Source of the DNA: Drosophila persimilis
Lineage: Eukaryota; Arthropoda; Insecta; Diptera; Drosophilidae
Reading direction: 5' to 3'
Length of the DNA: 64,000 nucleotides
Assembly: GCF_003286085.1 (NCBI RefSeq)
Contig: NW_020825482.1
Coordinates: 39,015-103,014, forward strand
A program made the translations under genes and the position numbers. Within the stretch, counting starts at the first letter, position 1; each line of letters starts with the position of its first letter. The notes under the pieces were generated by a model, which made no database searches, was not told the DNA's origin, and worked only from the letters and a program-made list of their open reading frames with translations. This document shows, piece after piece, positions 42,185 through 52,978 of this stretch.

Positions 42185-42849
42185 TTCACATCAAGTCCCG
42201 AATTTCTGAGGATTATTTGACTGTAAACGCCCATGTACTTGGCAGAATTACTTCATCAATGGGAAGGCAAAACATTGATGCATCGGCACTCGATGTGTTT
42301 AGTGATCTTCAATTGGCTGACACACACTTCTGACACACCAATTGACATACTATTGGGTAGCGAACACGTATGGTCTACACTTACAGGAAGGAAGATGTAT
42401 GACAGCAAGGGCAATCTTATCGCCATTTCATCAATTTTTGGAAGGGCACTCATGACACCCCAAGCAAGCAACGAAATTTCACTAACAACAGCATTGGATA
42501 TAGATGCTTCGCTCCAGAAATTTTGGGAGCTGGAGAACGTCTACTGCACGACCAAACATGAACCCGAAGATGAACAGGTCGAGAAACACTTTCTCACCAC
42601 ACACACTCGCGATGCAAATGGAAAGTATATCGTGGAGCTTCCATTCCACACCACACACCCTGAATTTGGAGATACTCTACAAGGAGCTCTACAGCGTTTC
42701 AAAATGGTTGAACGTCGCTTGCAACAGAATGAGCAGCTACGAATACAATACATACATTTCATGCGAGAATATCAGACTTTGGGACACATGCGACAACTGC
42801 CAACGGAAAAAATCACCTCTGGGCAACATTTCAACTCCGAGTAGTTTTC
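42185..42849 (+). pseudogene. Element E protease and linker, third copy (after D)
   Basis: This continues the protease frame broken at 20135 and matches 13068-13727 of the second copy. It shows LTVNAHVLGRITS, IDILLGSEHVWSTLTGRKMY, LQKFWELENVYC and FMREYQTLGHM, with one frame change near 42320. It ends at the LRVVF string (42834-42849) that flanks the foreign Ty3-type patch. Confidence 0.78.
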
Positions 42850-43493
42850 ACCCCCATCGACAATCCGCATGCAGCCTGCCGACGCTGCGGAGAAGCTGGA
42901 CATTTTCTCGCGACTGCACCAACCCATCGATCCTCTTCTGTTGGGAATGCGGCAGGCGCGGAACGCACACCGTGGGCTGTTGCCGCCGGGACCCGTCGGG
43001 AAACGACTCGCGTCCCTAGCTGACACGGGAACAGCCGGGCACGACGCTTCCTCAGACGGCCGCATAATGGCGAGAGTGACCATCGGACGACGGCTCACGG
43101 AAGCCACGGTCGACACAGGGGCGTCCCGAAGCTTCATCAACGCCGACCTCGCCCGCAAACTCGGCCGCGATAACGACCTGCGAGCCGCATGCATCCCGAT
43201 ACGCCTAGCCGACGGCTCAGCGCGCGAGATAACTCAGATCTTGCTAGCGCGCGACAAACTAGACGAACAAGAGGTACAGATGCCACTCTTGGTACTACCC
43301 AACATGGTAGAGCAAGCCATCATATGATGGATTTCCTGTGCGCCATTGAAACCACAATACAATGCGGCACCACGCGCCTCCAACTCCAGGGCTCCCAACG
43401 CCCCATCCCAAATACGCCGATTATCACCGCCAGCCAAGTACACGCCCCCGGATCCACGAACTCGAGACCTCCGCCGCCAACGAATTCTCCGCC
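42850..43493 (+). mobile_element. Ty3/gypsy gag-protease patch in element E, third copy
   Basis: Same patch as 13728-14404, bounded by ACTCCGAGTAGTTTTC at 42834-42849 and 43494-43509. It lacks 33 bp present at 13938-13970 in the second copy; the deletion is in frame with the protease. TVDTGASRSFI lies near 43105-43140. Its presence in both copies shows the patch was acquired before the duplication. Confidence 0.75.
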
Positions 43494-46005
43494 ACTCCGA
43501 GTAGTTTTCGACGGGTCATTCCGCGACGCCAAGGGTAAGACTTTGAACGACTCTTTACAGTGCCGAGCATTCAACGCGATCTGTTTGCTATGTGCCTGCG
43601 CTTCAGAATGTACAAATTCGTATTCTCAGCGGATATTGTGAAAATGTTCCGCCAAATATGGGCCTGCAATAAGCATCGAGATTTTCCTCTGAAATCGTTT
43701 GGAGGGAAGATCCAACCGATCCAATCAAGCACTTTCAACTATGTACCGTCACCTACGGAACTTCATGTGCGCAATTCCTAGCGGTTCGGGTGTTGCAACA
43801 ACTGGCTTCGGATCATCATCATGAATTTCCGAATGCTGCGAAAATCCTACTGGAAGATTTCTACGTTGACGCTGTTCTTACTGGATCCAACAGTGAGGAT
43901 GAGCTACTGCGGAACTGGAACGAACTTATACAACTAATGTCCTGCGCCAAGCTAGAGCTCGGGAAATGGGTATCCAATACCAAAGGCATAACAGAGGAGG
44001 ATACCGACACCTACACACAACCAACTCAATGGTGACCAGAAAAGGTTCTGGGACTCTACTGGCATCCTGGAAAGGACACGCTAACATACAATGTGGGTCT
44101 ATCTGCAAATCCTAACTGCACAAAAAGACAAGTCTTGTCCGATGTTTCACGGATATTCGACCCACTTGGACTCTTGGCACCCGTCGTGGTTCAGTTCAAG
44201 ATTCTTTTTCAGCGACTATGGTTACTCAATCTGGATTGGGATGATCCACTTCCAACAAAACTGGCGGACAATTGGGTGAACTGGCGCGCTGACCTCGACA
44301 CATTGCAGCAGTTTCAACTACCACGTTTGGTTGTCAACGACGCAGACAACATCGAGTTGCACGGATTCTCCGATGCTTCTATCAAGGCATACGCGGCTGT
44401 AGTTTACAGCAGAGTAATACACGACGACGGCTCTGTGTCCGTATCTTTAGTGGCTGCAAAGATCCAATCCAATGCGACTCTACAATTGTTTTATCGTGGT
44501 TATCATATGCACCAGCCCAGCTGAAGACGTTTGTTGGGAATCGAACCTCGGAAATTCTGGATTCCATTCCATGCCATGCTTGGCGTCATGTGGACTCCAA
44601 AACAAACCCAGCTGACTGTGCGTCCAGAGGCCTCATGGCTGCCGATCTCATCGACTTTCGGCTGTGGTGGACTGGTCCTTCATGGCTACGTGAACAACTC
44701 AAAGTTTTACGTTACTCTTTCGGAAACTGGCATACAAAACGAAGTCAAAACCAATTGTTTGTCTACATTGGCCGAATCACAATTGGATAATCCGCTGGAA
44801 GAACTAATAGCCCGAGTCTCCTCCTGGTGGAAGCTGGTGCAGACTATTGGTTATGTCCTTCTACTTGCTACTTGCCAAGAAGCCATGACGGAGCCGATCG
44901 CAGCTTGTGAAACTGTCACCAATCATTGACAAAGACAATCTACTCAGGGTCGGCAGACGATTGCATCACTCTCAATTGCCAGAAGAGGCGAAGCATCCAG
45001 TTTTGCTGCCAAAGACTCATCGCATCACGAAACTGATCTTGGAACACGAGCACCGGGTCAACCTCCACCCTGGTGTTTCTGCACTCTTCGTAATTGTTCG
45101 GCAAAGTTTCTGGATATTTGACGCACGTAACCTCGAACGCAAAATCACGCACGATTGTTTGGCTTGCTTTCGACAAAGACAGCATACATCACAGCAAAGA
45201 ATGGCTGATCTACCCAGCATTCGTAACCCACAAGCACTGCCATTTGTCAACACCTGTTGCGACTATGCTGGGCCAATCCTTCACAAGGATTGCAGGTTCG
45301 TAAACCACGTATAAGCAAAGGCTATATATGCCTATTCGTTTGCCTGGTCACATCGACAATACATTTGGAACTTGCCACGGATCTCCCCACTGAAACGTTC
45401 CTGGCTGCACTGCGTCGCTTCATATCTCTACGTGGCAAGTGTGCCAAAATCTACAGTGACAACGGCACAAATTTCATCGGCGCGAAACACTCGTCGGAAC
45501 CTCAATGCTTACATTTGAGCAGATGCGTACCCTACTTGCGCAAGTCAGCGCAGTGGTCAACTCACGTCCTCTATGCTACACACTGGATACTGAGGTCAAC
45601 TATTTATCGCCGGCTCACTTCTTAATTGGACGACCATTCACCACCATACCGGAGGCTGACCTGGGTCACATTACTGTGGGTCGATTGGGGTACCGGCAGA
45701 GTAACCAGTCCATGTACCATGGCTTCTGGAAACAATGGCATCAGGAGTACCTGACCACTCTTCAACAGCGTCCAAAGTGGAGCACGTCAATCCCTAATAT
45801 CTCGATCGGGGACGCTGTGCTTCTTAAGGAGTCCAACAGCCCACCGGCTTCGTGGCACATTGCACGAGTTATAGAAGCCTATCCAGGAAAGGACGAACTG
45901 GTTCGAGCTGTCAAGCTCAAGACCGCATCTGGAGAATTAACCCGACCAATTACTAAATTCGCGGTATTGCCCCGTTCCGAAACTTTGTTTCAGGGGGGGC
46001 CGGGA
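43494..46005 (+). pseudogene. Element E RT, RNase H, integrase, third copy
   Basis: Pieces in several frames: RT LRVVFDGSFRD and KFVFSADIVKMF; catalytic box FYVDAVL (Asp to Ala) near 43860; RNase H HGFSDAS near 44362, with a deletion and frameshifts at 44460-44620 (then NPADCASRG). Integrase HHCC part: HEHRVNLHPGVSALF ... CLACFR. Asp occurs in CCDYAGP (about 45255) and Asp in YSDNGTNFIGAKH (about 45460), followed by a deletion that removes the FGGLWE region with the catalytic Glu. The C-terminus (45505-46005) follows. A purine-rich tract (CAGGGGGGGCCGGGA, 45991-46005) adjoins the 3' LTR. Confidence 0.83.
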
Positions 46006-46216
46006 TGTTGAGGAACGTATAACAAGTCCATCGCTAAGCGAAGAAGCGCCAAAAGAAAACAAGAAGAGAATGGAAGAGACGAAAATTTGTATACACACAT
46101 ATTCTTACCGCCGCTGCGACGGCATTTTTCAGTACGAAATAGACATCGAACTGAACAAGAACAAAATAAATACAGTCCACTAAAATCAAATCCGTCGATC
46201 ATATTATTCGCGAACA
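46006..46216 (+). repeat. Element E 3' LTR
   Basis: 211 bp, TGTTGAGGAACG to TTCGCGAACA, followed by ATTTC (46217-46221). It differs from the 5' LTR at about a dozen sites, including a 3-bp length difference. The divergence is far greater than for D, C or B. Confidence 0.87.
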
Positions 46217-46221
46217 ATTTC

Positions 46222-47379
46222 TATAAGCAAAAACTGAGACTTAAGAATGATGAACCAGTATATGTAAAAAATTAGTCCGCAAAGCCAAATAGAAGAAATC
46301 CAGAGTCAAGTTGGAAAGTTGATTGAAAAAATATTGTTGAACCGTCTGTTTCACCCTATAATAGCCCACTTTTATTAGTCCCAAAGAAAGCCCTTCTGGG
46401 TTCTACAGAGAAAAAATGGCGATTAGTAATTGACTATCGGCAAATAAATAAAAAATTGCTTTCCGATAAATTTCCACTCCCAAGAATTGACGATATTCTT
46501 GATCAATTGGTTGGAGCTATATTGATCTAATGTCAGGCTTCCACCAAATCGAAACTCAAGATATATAACTTCTTTTTCAACAAGCAATGGTTCATATCGC
46601 TTCACGCGATTACCATTTGGTTTAAAAATAGCGCCTAATTCATTTCAGAGAATGATGACAATAGCTTTCTCAGGCCTTGAGCCTACACAAGCTTTCCTTT
46701 ACATGGATGATTTAATCGTTATTGGTTGTTCTGAACAACATATGATTAAAAATTTAACAGATGTTTTCAAATTTTGTAGAAAACACAATCTGCAATTACA
46801 TCCAGAAAAATGTTCATTTTTTATGCACGAGGTGACGTTTTTAGGTCACAGATGCACAGATAAAGGAATCTTACCAGATGACAAAAATTTGACGTCATCA
46901 ATAATTACCCTGTCGCTACGGACGCAGACAGCGCTAGAAGATTCGTTGCATTTTGCAATTATTAAAGACGTTTTATAAAAAACCTCGCCGAATATTCACG
47001 GCACATAAATTGTAAAAAGAATGTCCCATTTGAATGGACAAAAGAGTGTGAAAAAGCATTCCAGTACCAAAACAATAAACTTGTTCAGCCAAATTTATTA
47101 CAGTACCCAGATTTTAGCAAAGAATTTTGCATAATCACAGATGCAAGCAAGCAAGCATGTGGAGCAGTTTTAACTTAATGGACTCCAACTCCCAGTTGCA
47201 TATGCATCAAGATCATTCACTAAAGGTGAAAGCAATAAGAGTACTACAGAAAAAGCACTAGCAGCAATACATTGGGCAATAACACATTTTCGACCATATA
47301 TATATGGCAAACATTTTACAGTTAAAACAGATCACAGACCTTTAACATATTTATTTTCTATGGTAAAGCCAAGTTCAAA
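46222..47379 (+). pseudogene. F reverse transcriptase and start of RNase H
   Basis: F pol resumes after E. RT motifs are recognisable across several frame changes: KKWRLVIDYRQINKK (about 46410), PFGLKIAPNSFQRMM (46610), then an open frame 46652-46978 with FLYMDDLIVIG and HPEKCSFFMHEVTFLGH. Further pieces give FEWTKECEKAFQ and the RNase H start (ITDASKQACGAVL), with a small deletion near 47175. The Helentron-like insertion at 47380 splits the RNase H. It is non-functional. Confidence 0.8.
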
Positions 47380-48493
47380 ACGAGGGGGAACGTTGTGAGT
47401 TGCTGCAGACACCGCAACTCTACAGTTATACCCGATACTAAGTCAGTATGGCTCTCCTCCGGCAGACGCCGCTAATATTAAACGACACGACAAAGAGTGC
47501 GTGCGAGAGAGACAGAAAATCAGGCTGAGCGCGACGTCGGGCGCTGCGTAGCCAGTGCAAATTGATTTGTTCCTTCTGGCTACAAAAATGATCCGATCTG
47601 ATCCAGATTCAGCAATCTGATAGATATGGTCGTTATCTATGATTCTGCGTTTTTAGTTTTCTCGAATCTGCAATATTGTGGATGCAACAGATTTTCGTCC
47701 TTTGTGGGGGCGGAAGGGGGTGGGGCGAAATTCTGAGATATACGTTTTATAGTGACATCTTAAAGGAGTGTGTGCACCAAATTTGGTTACTCTAGCCTTA
47801 ATAGTCTCTGAGATTTGTGGTTGCCTCAGATTTTCGTCCTTTGCGGGGGCGGAAGGGGGTGTGGCGAAATTTGGACAGGAAACGGTCAAGGTCCGATATC
47901 ACAGGAGTGTGGATACCAAATTTGGTTGCTCTGGCTTTTATAGGTTCTGAGATCCTTGAACTCATATTTTGCAATTGGCAAAACCGACCATGAAACCTGT
48001 GTGTTAGAGTGAGACAGAGCGAGAAAGAGTGAAATTGTTTTCGTGATTCTGGCTATAATAATTATACGATCTGCTTCAGATTTTGCACTCTAGAAGATAT
48101 AGTCATCTTCTACGATTCTGCGTTTTTAGATTTCTTGTATCGTCGAAATTGTGGATGCCACAGATTTTCGCCCTTTGTGGGGGCGGAAGTGGGCGGGGCA
48201 AAGTTTTGAAATATTTTTGTAGCAGTGACATATCACAGAAGTTTTGATCCAAAACATCGTTACTCTAGCTCTTATAGTCTTTGAGCATTAGGCGCTGAAG
48301 GGGACGGACAGCCGGACAGACGGACGGACGGACAGACGGACAGACAGACATGGCTCAATCGACTCGGATATTGATGCTGATCAAGAATATATATACTTTA
48401 TGGGGTCGGAAACGATTCCTTCTGGACGTTACACACATCCACTTTTACCACAAATCTAATATACCCCAATACTAATTTTGAGTATCGGGTATA
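47380..48493 (-). mobile_element. Element G: single ~1.1-kb DINE-1/Helentron-like copy
   Basis: An isolated copy of the unit that forms the array at 57711-63286, in opposite orientation. It interrupts F RNase H exactly between the codons for SSK and LTR, so its ends are clear: on its own strand it begins TATACCCGATACTC and ends CCCCCTCGT. It makes no target duplication and lies between two T residues, as reported for Helentrons. It has a terminal stem-loop (TATACCCGATACTC...GAGTAT..GGGGTATA type), GTCTGTCCG repeats and three degenerate ~145-bp internal repeats. No protein is encoded, so it is non-autonomous. Confidence 0.72.
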
Positions 48494-50055
48494 ATTAACA
48501 CGCATGCTACTCGAGTTAGAAGAATATGATTTTACAGTAGAGTATCTGAGTGGGAAAGACAATTTTGTGGCAGATGCCTCGTCAAGGATAACAATATCCG
48601 ACCTAATTGACATGAATAGAAAAGTCCTGAAAGTCACTACCAGGCAACAAAGTAGAAAAAACAATTCCTGCGCAGGAAATAAACAAGAAGTTTTGCCCAG
48701 GCAAAGTCTTGAAAAAGCTTCTAGGCCCAACGTATACGAAGTCATCACAAATGACGAGGTACGAAAAGAAGTGACCTGGCGAATAACAGAATCCACATGT
48801 TTATTGAAACATGGAAAAACAGTTGTAGCAAGAATTAATGTTAGCGATTCTTGACTTAGGTCAGTTTTTCCAAAGGCTTGAATGGCAGGCCGGTGTATCT
48901 AAAATCAGCCAACTAAAAGTGGCACCGAGCGAAAAGATCTTTGAATCAATTTCAATAGATACTTTCAAACAATTGGGCAATGTAAATGTAGTAGCGCTAC
49001 TCAAGCCGGTGACCCAAATAAATAATGAAAAAGAAAAAGAAGCAATATTGTCTACATTCCATGACGATCCAATTCAAGGAGGTCATACAGGCATAAATAA
49101 AACGCTAGCAAAAATAAAGAGACAATATTATTGGAAAAACATGACTAAACATGTAAAAGAGTACATAAATAAATGTCCAAAATGCCTGACGTCAAAAACG
49201 ACGAAACACACCAGATCACTTATGATACTAACCGAAACACCACAATATGCTTTTGACAGAGTGATATTAGACACAATTGGTCCACTACCACGTTCAGAAA
49301 ATGGAAATGAATACGCAATCACTTTAATATGTGATTTGACAAAGTATTTAGTAGCTATCCCAGTTGCAAACAAAAGTGCAACAACTATCGCAAAAGCCAT
49401 ATTCGAATCTTTTATTCTGAAGTACGGTCCGGTACGGTACGGTCTGAAGACGTTCATTACGGACATGGGAACAGAATACAAAAATTCCATTATAACTGAC
49501 TTGTGCAAATATTTAAAAATAGACAACATAACGTCTACAGCACACCACCACCAGACATTAGGTACCGTTCATTCGTTCATATATATCAGTAGATAAAACT
49601 GACTGGGACGTAAGGTTACAATATTTCGTGTATTGTTTTAACACAACACCATCAGTAACTCATAATTATTGTCCATATGAACTAGTATTTGGAAGGCAAA
49701 ATAACTTACCAATACAATTTAACAGCGTAGATATCATAGAGCCTATATATAATATAGAAGATTATTCTGAAGAAGTTAAGTTTAGACTAGAAAACGCGTA
49801 TAAAAGAGCGAGAATACTTTTAGAAAAACATAAAATCAATCAAAAAGAAATAAATGATAAGAAAGTATCAGATTTTAAAATAGAAATAGGAGACCAAGTT
49901 TACTTAAAAAATGAAACAGGTCATAAATTAGAACCCCTTATATAGGACCTTTTGAAGTCGTTGGTATAGAAAACAATAATAATATAATTATAAAGAATAA
50001 GAAAAATAAGAAACAAAAAGTTCATAAGGATAGGCTAAAAAAGATTAATAAATAA
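48494..50055 (+). pseudogene. F RNase H C-terminus and integrase
   Basis: The sequence continues the RNase H (LELEEYDFTVEYLSGKDN, VADASSRI) into the integrase: a stop near 48852, zinc region HDDPIQGGHTGINKTL ... CPKCL, VILDTIGPLP, then ITDMGTEYKNS. About 49565 a deletion removes the catalytic-Glu stretch (GTVERSHRTF in element D). The end has NTTPSVTHNYCPYELVFG and VHKDRLKKINK, stop at 50053-50055. The AT-rich tail to 50079 was the target of the next LTR. Confidence 0.82.
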
Positions 50056-50079
50056 AAATAAAAAACAGAATATATATAT

Positions 50080-50749
50080 AGTGACATATCTATAGTCCAT
50101 GCTCCGCATACCCTGGGCTATGTCTATTACCCTGCACCCACAATACTATAAACAATCCGATACCCTTACCTTCGAACCCCCATAAACAATCTCACGCTCG
50201 AAATGGACCACGCGTAGCCGATTGCAGGCAATGTAAACAAACACCCTAACCTAGAAGTTTAACATAACACAATAGATGCCGCACTAGAAGCCAGCCGCTC
50301 TAGAATCCAGCCGCTCTAGAATCCAGCCGCACTCGAATCACGCCATTCTTCAGAGATCAATTACTAATCGATTCTCAAGAACCGCGCCATCCTAGCTGAC
50401 CAATCAGAGGCCCTATTCTCAGCCACCCACAAGTAATGCAACACCGATACGCAGCGGAAGCCTTTCATCAAAAGCCGCCTTTCCCACATATCGATCGAGT
50501 CACGTACTCCAAGCCGAAGTCGAAGCCAACGTCTCCGAATCCAAATCCGAATCCCAAACCGAGCATCATAATATAAACATCATAAACAATAATAGTCTAC
50601 ATCTAAGACGGCAAGTGAGTTCTGTTTAAGACAAACGTCAATCGCGACACCGTCGGAGAATTCAACCAAGTTAATTCCATTCAAGACATCAGACTTCAGT
50701 CATGGTCGGGGAAATAACTAACCATTGTACGCTAAGTTTAAGTGAAAGA
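50080..50749 (+). repeat. Element J: errantivirus-type LTR, first part
   Basis: AGTGACATATCT begins directly after ATAT in a TA run (50070-50079). AGTGACAT starts and TA-rich targets are typical of 17.6/297-group errantiviruses. The LTR is cut by element H at 50749 (AAGA, 50746-50749), continues at 57699-57710, is cut again by the Helentron-like array, and ends at 63330 just before a tRNA-Ser primer site. Total LTR length without inserts is about 730 bp. Since a primer site follows, this is a 5' LTR, and the rest of J lies beyond the window. Confidence 0.65.
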
Positions 50750-51813
50750 TGTGACGCCCAGCGCCAGGAAAACCAAGCGCCGGCGCCACAAACACCAAAC
50801 CAACCTCAATAGAATCACCAAGACAAGCCATGAAGATTAGAAAATAAGTATTAGTAGGATAAGTAGAACATAAGCGACAATACATGAAGACCTGCCACAG
50901 AATAAAAGAAATATAAATAAACAAACAATACAAACAAACAAACCACAGCTGAGCCCCACCAATGGGCCCGTAGCACAGACAGCCACGGGCACACCCCCAG
51001 CTGACCGGACCAAGTGTGGCCATAACCCACGCGCCAACGGGCACACTATCAGCCGGCCCGTGCAAACGCGTTAGGGCCCCGCAGCACAACGCGCTAGGGA
51101 CAGACCGTAAGATCAGCCGCGTTTTGGGAATAAAAGGAGCTCCGCCAGAGCGATCAGCATCAGTTCGGCTCCGGCCAGTGGGGAGGTAAGCATCAGCAGC
51201 AGCCACCAGCAGACCCAGCGATCCTCCCATCCTCCTCGGAGTGCATTAAACCTCCGCCTCCCTTCTTCTCCTCGGACATTAACCCTCCGCAACATTAATT
51301 CTCCTCGGAGCGCATTCACCCTCCGCAACATTTACTTCTCCTCGGAGCGCATTAACCCTCCGCAACATTAATTCTCCTCGGAGCGCATTCACCCTCCGCA
51401 ACATTTACTTCTCCTCGGAGCGCATTAACCCTCCGCAACATTAATTCTCCTCGGAGCGCATTCACCCTCCGCAACATTTACTTCTCCTCGGAGCGCATTA
51501 ACCCTCCGCAACATTTAATTCGCCTCGGAGCGCATTCGTCCTCCGCAACATTACCCCCCCTCGGAGCGCATTAACCCTCCGCAACCTTTAATTCTTCTCG
51601 GAGCGCATTAACCCTCCGCAACACCCTTCCCCGCGAAGCACAGACGACCCCCGTCGATCCGTCAATAAACCTAACTCTATCTCTTTTATTACCGATCCCA
51701 GCCTGCCTTATTCTTGAACCACGAGACTCTCTTTCAGCTACCACACCCAGAGATCAAACAAATTTCTGTGGAACCCGGCGCGACGAGCATACCCCGGCCG
51801 AAGCGTCGTCACA
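50750..51813 (+). repeat. Element H 5' LTR (1064 bp)
   Basis: It contains about 11 units of a ~37-bp repeat (CTCCTCGGAGCGCATTAACC type, 51231-51623), then a segment with AATAAA and the common LTR end. Compared with the 3' LTR it lacks about 130 bp between GTCGATCCG and CAATAAACC, as well as roughly 13 repeat units. The primer site candidate TGGCGCCCGAGCAGG starts at 51815. It matches a tRNA-Lys-type end only in part, so the primer is uncertain. Confidence 0.87.
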
Positions 51814-51865
51814 GTGGCGCCCGAGCAGGTTGTGGTAGCATAAGAAACATAATCTCAAAGTCAAG

Positions 51866-52978
51866 ATGGCAAAACAATGGATAAACCAAGCAACGAAACT
51901 GGAGTTGCAAAACTATTGCGAAGAATTCGGATTGGAGAAACTGGAGGGACTAGAAACCCAAAAGAAACAACTACTACAATTTTCAGAGAGAACAGACCTC
52001 CCAATACATATGCGAGAGAGGCTAGAACAACTAGCAAATACCCAAACACGAGGAAAAAGCCCGAGAACCAAGAGCCCAAGGCAGCAGTCACCAAAAGGAG
52101 GACCACAAAAACCAACAATGGAAGAGAGCCAAGGGGAGACCAGGACAGGCAGGAAGAAATCCCTATTTCCAAAACAAATAAAGAAAGGATCGCCAGAAGC
52201 AGTAGCGATAATAGAAAAAATACGCAAGTGGGACCTGATCTTTACAGGAAAAGGAGGGCTGCTAGAATTCCTGAGCAGGATGGAGGAATTAGCAGAAACC
52301 TACGGGGTAGAACCGGACCACCTCGTATTCGCAATGCCGATAATCCTGGAAGAAAGCGCACTAGACTGGTGGCACACAAAACCAGCGCCAATCACATCAT
52401 GGGAGGATGCAAAGGTCGGACTAAAAGAGAACTTCATATCCCCCAGATACCAAGAGGAGCTGGCAAAACAAGTGGCAGAGCGAAAACAAGAGGAAACAGA
52501 ACCAGTTCGAGACTATATCCAAGAAATAAGGAAGTTAATGAGGTTCGGAACCTACACAGAGCAGGAAAAACTGGAAATAATATACCAGAACTGCCGGCTG
52601 CCGCTTAAATTATACGTGAAGAGGAGAGAATTCCAAACGCTGTCAGAATTCATGATCATCACAGAGGAATTCGAAAAAATTGAGACAGATGCCGGACTCT
52701 CAAAAATTACAGGGCGCCAATGGAACTATCCACAAAACGACCAGCCAGCTTGGCAAAGGACCCAATACCGACAAAGGAAATGCCAAAGATGTGGCAACTA
52801 TGGGCACGAGGGCCGAACATGCAACAGGGAACCCGTACTGTACTGCTGGACCTGCAACAAACAAGGAGTACGCACAATAGACTGCTGCAGAAAACAAACG
52901 GAAAACACACAGGGCGCAGGAACATCCCGCGAACCTCCTGTGGCCCAAAACCAGCGGAGCGGGACAACACACAACTAA
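51866..52978 (+). CDS. Element H gag
   Basis: An intact 370-residue frame, starting at the first ATG 52 bases after the LTR. The N-terminus is helical (LQNYCEEFGLEKLEGLE), then a Lys/Arg/Pro-rich linker (60-110). A Ty3-type capsid domain covers about 115-270 (GLLEFLSRMEELAETYGV, SALDWWHTK, PVRDYIQEIRKLM). Two zinc knuckles near 305-340 are CQRCGNYGHEGRTC (CCHC) and CWTCNKQGVRTIDC, where the His is replaced by Val. Pol overlaps the end in another frame, implying frameshifting for Gag-Pol. Confidence 0.85.
   Translation: MAKQWINQATKLELQNYCEEFGLEKLEGLETQKKQLLQFSERTDLPIHMRERLEQLANTQTRGKSPRTKSPRQQSPKGGPQKPTMEESQGETRTGRKKSLFPKQIKKGSPEAVAIIEKIRKWDLIFTGKGGLLEFLSRMEELAETYGVEPDHLVFAMPIILEESALDWWHTKPAPITSWEDAKVGLKENFISPRYQEELAKQVAERKQEETEPVRDYIQEIRKLMRFGTYTEQEKLEIIYQNCRLPLKLYVKRREFQTLSEFMIITEEFEKIETDAGLSKITGRQWNYPQNDQPAWQRTQYRQRKCQRCGNYGHEGRTCNREPVLYCWTCNKQGVRTIDCCRKQTENTQGAGTSREPPVAQNQRSGTTHN

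Larger units (their letters stand above)
18264..46216 (+). mobile_element. Element E, third copy: complete span, split by D
   Basis: This copy keeps both LTRs (18264-18477 and 46006-46216) and the flanking ATTTC duplication (18259-18263, 46217-46221). It is interrupted from 20136 to 42180 by element D, with GCAC duplicated at 20132-20135 and 42181-42184. Without D it is about 5.9 kb. Lesions include an early gag stop, several frameshifts, the Ty3-type patch, a YVDA reverse transcriptase and an integrase deletion, so it cannot act on its own. Confidence 0.85.
2465..50079 (+). mobile_element. Element F: decayed 412/mdg1-like Ty3/gypsy element hosting the nest
   Basis: F is recovered by joining flanks across insertions. 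Gag N-terminal part lies at 2465-2695 and gag C-terminal part plus protease at 8585-9571 (again in duplicated copies at 11227-11358 and 17277-18263). Reverse transcriptase to RNase H lies at 46222-47379 and RNase H to integrase at 48494-50055. The integrase closely resembles that of element D (shared HHHQT, NTTPS, CPYELVFG and VHKDRLK strings), which places F in the 412/mdg1 group as I know it. Stops and frameshifts occur throughout. The 5' LTR is not recognised, and the 3' end is cut at 50079 by an LTR inserted in a TA run. F is the oldest layer of the nest. Confidence 0.75.

Noticed and set aside
51231-51623. Regular ~37-bp repeats considered as a CRISPR array
   Set aside because: Units are contiguous without unique spacers and lie within a retrotransposon LTR of a eukaryote.
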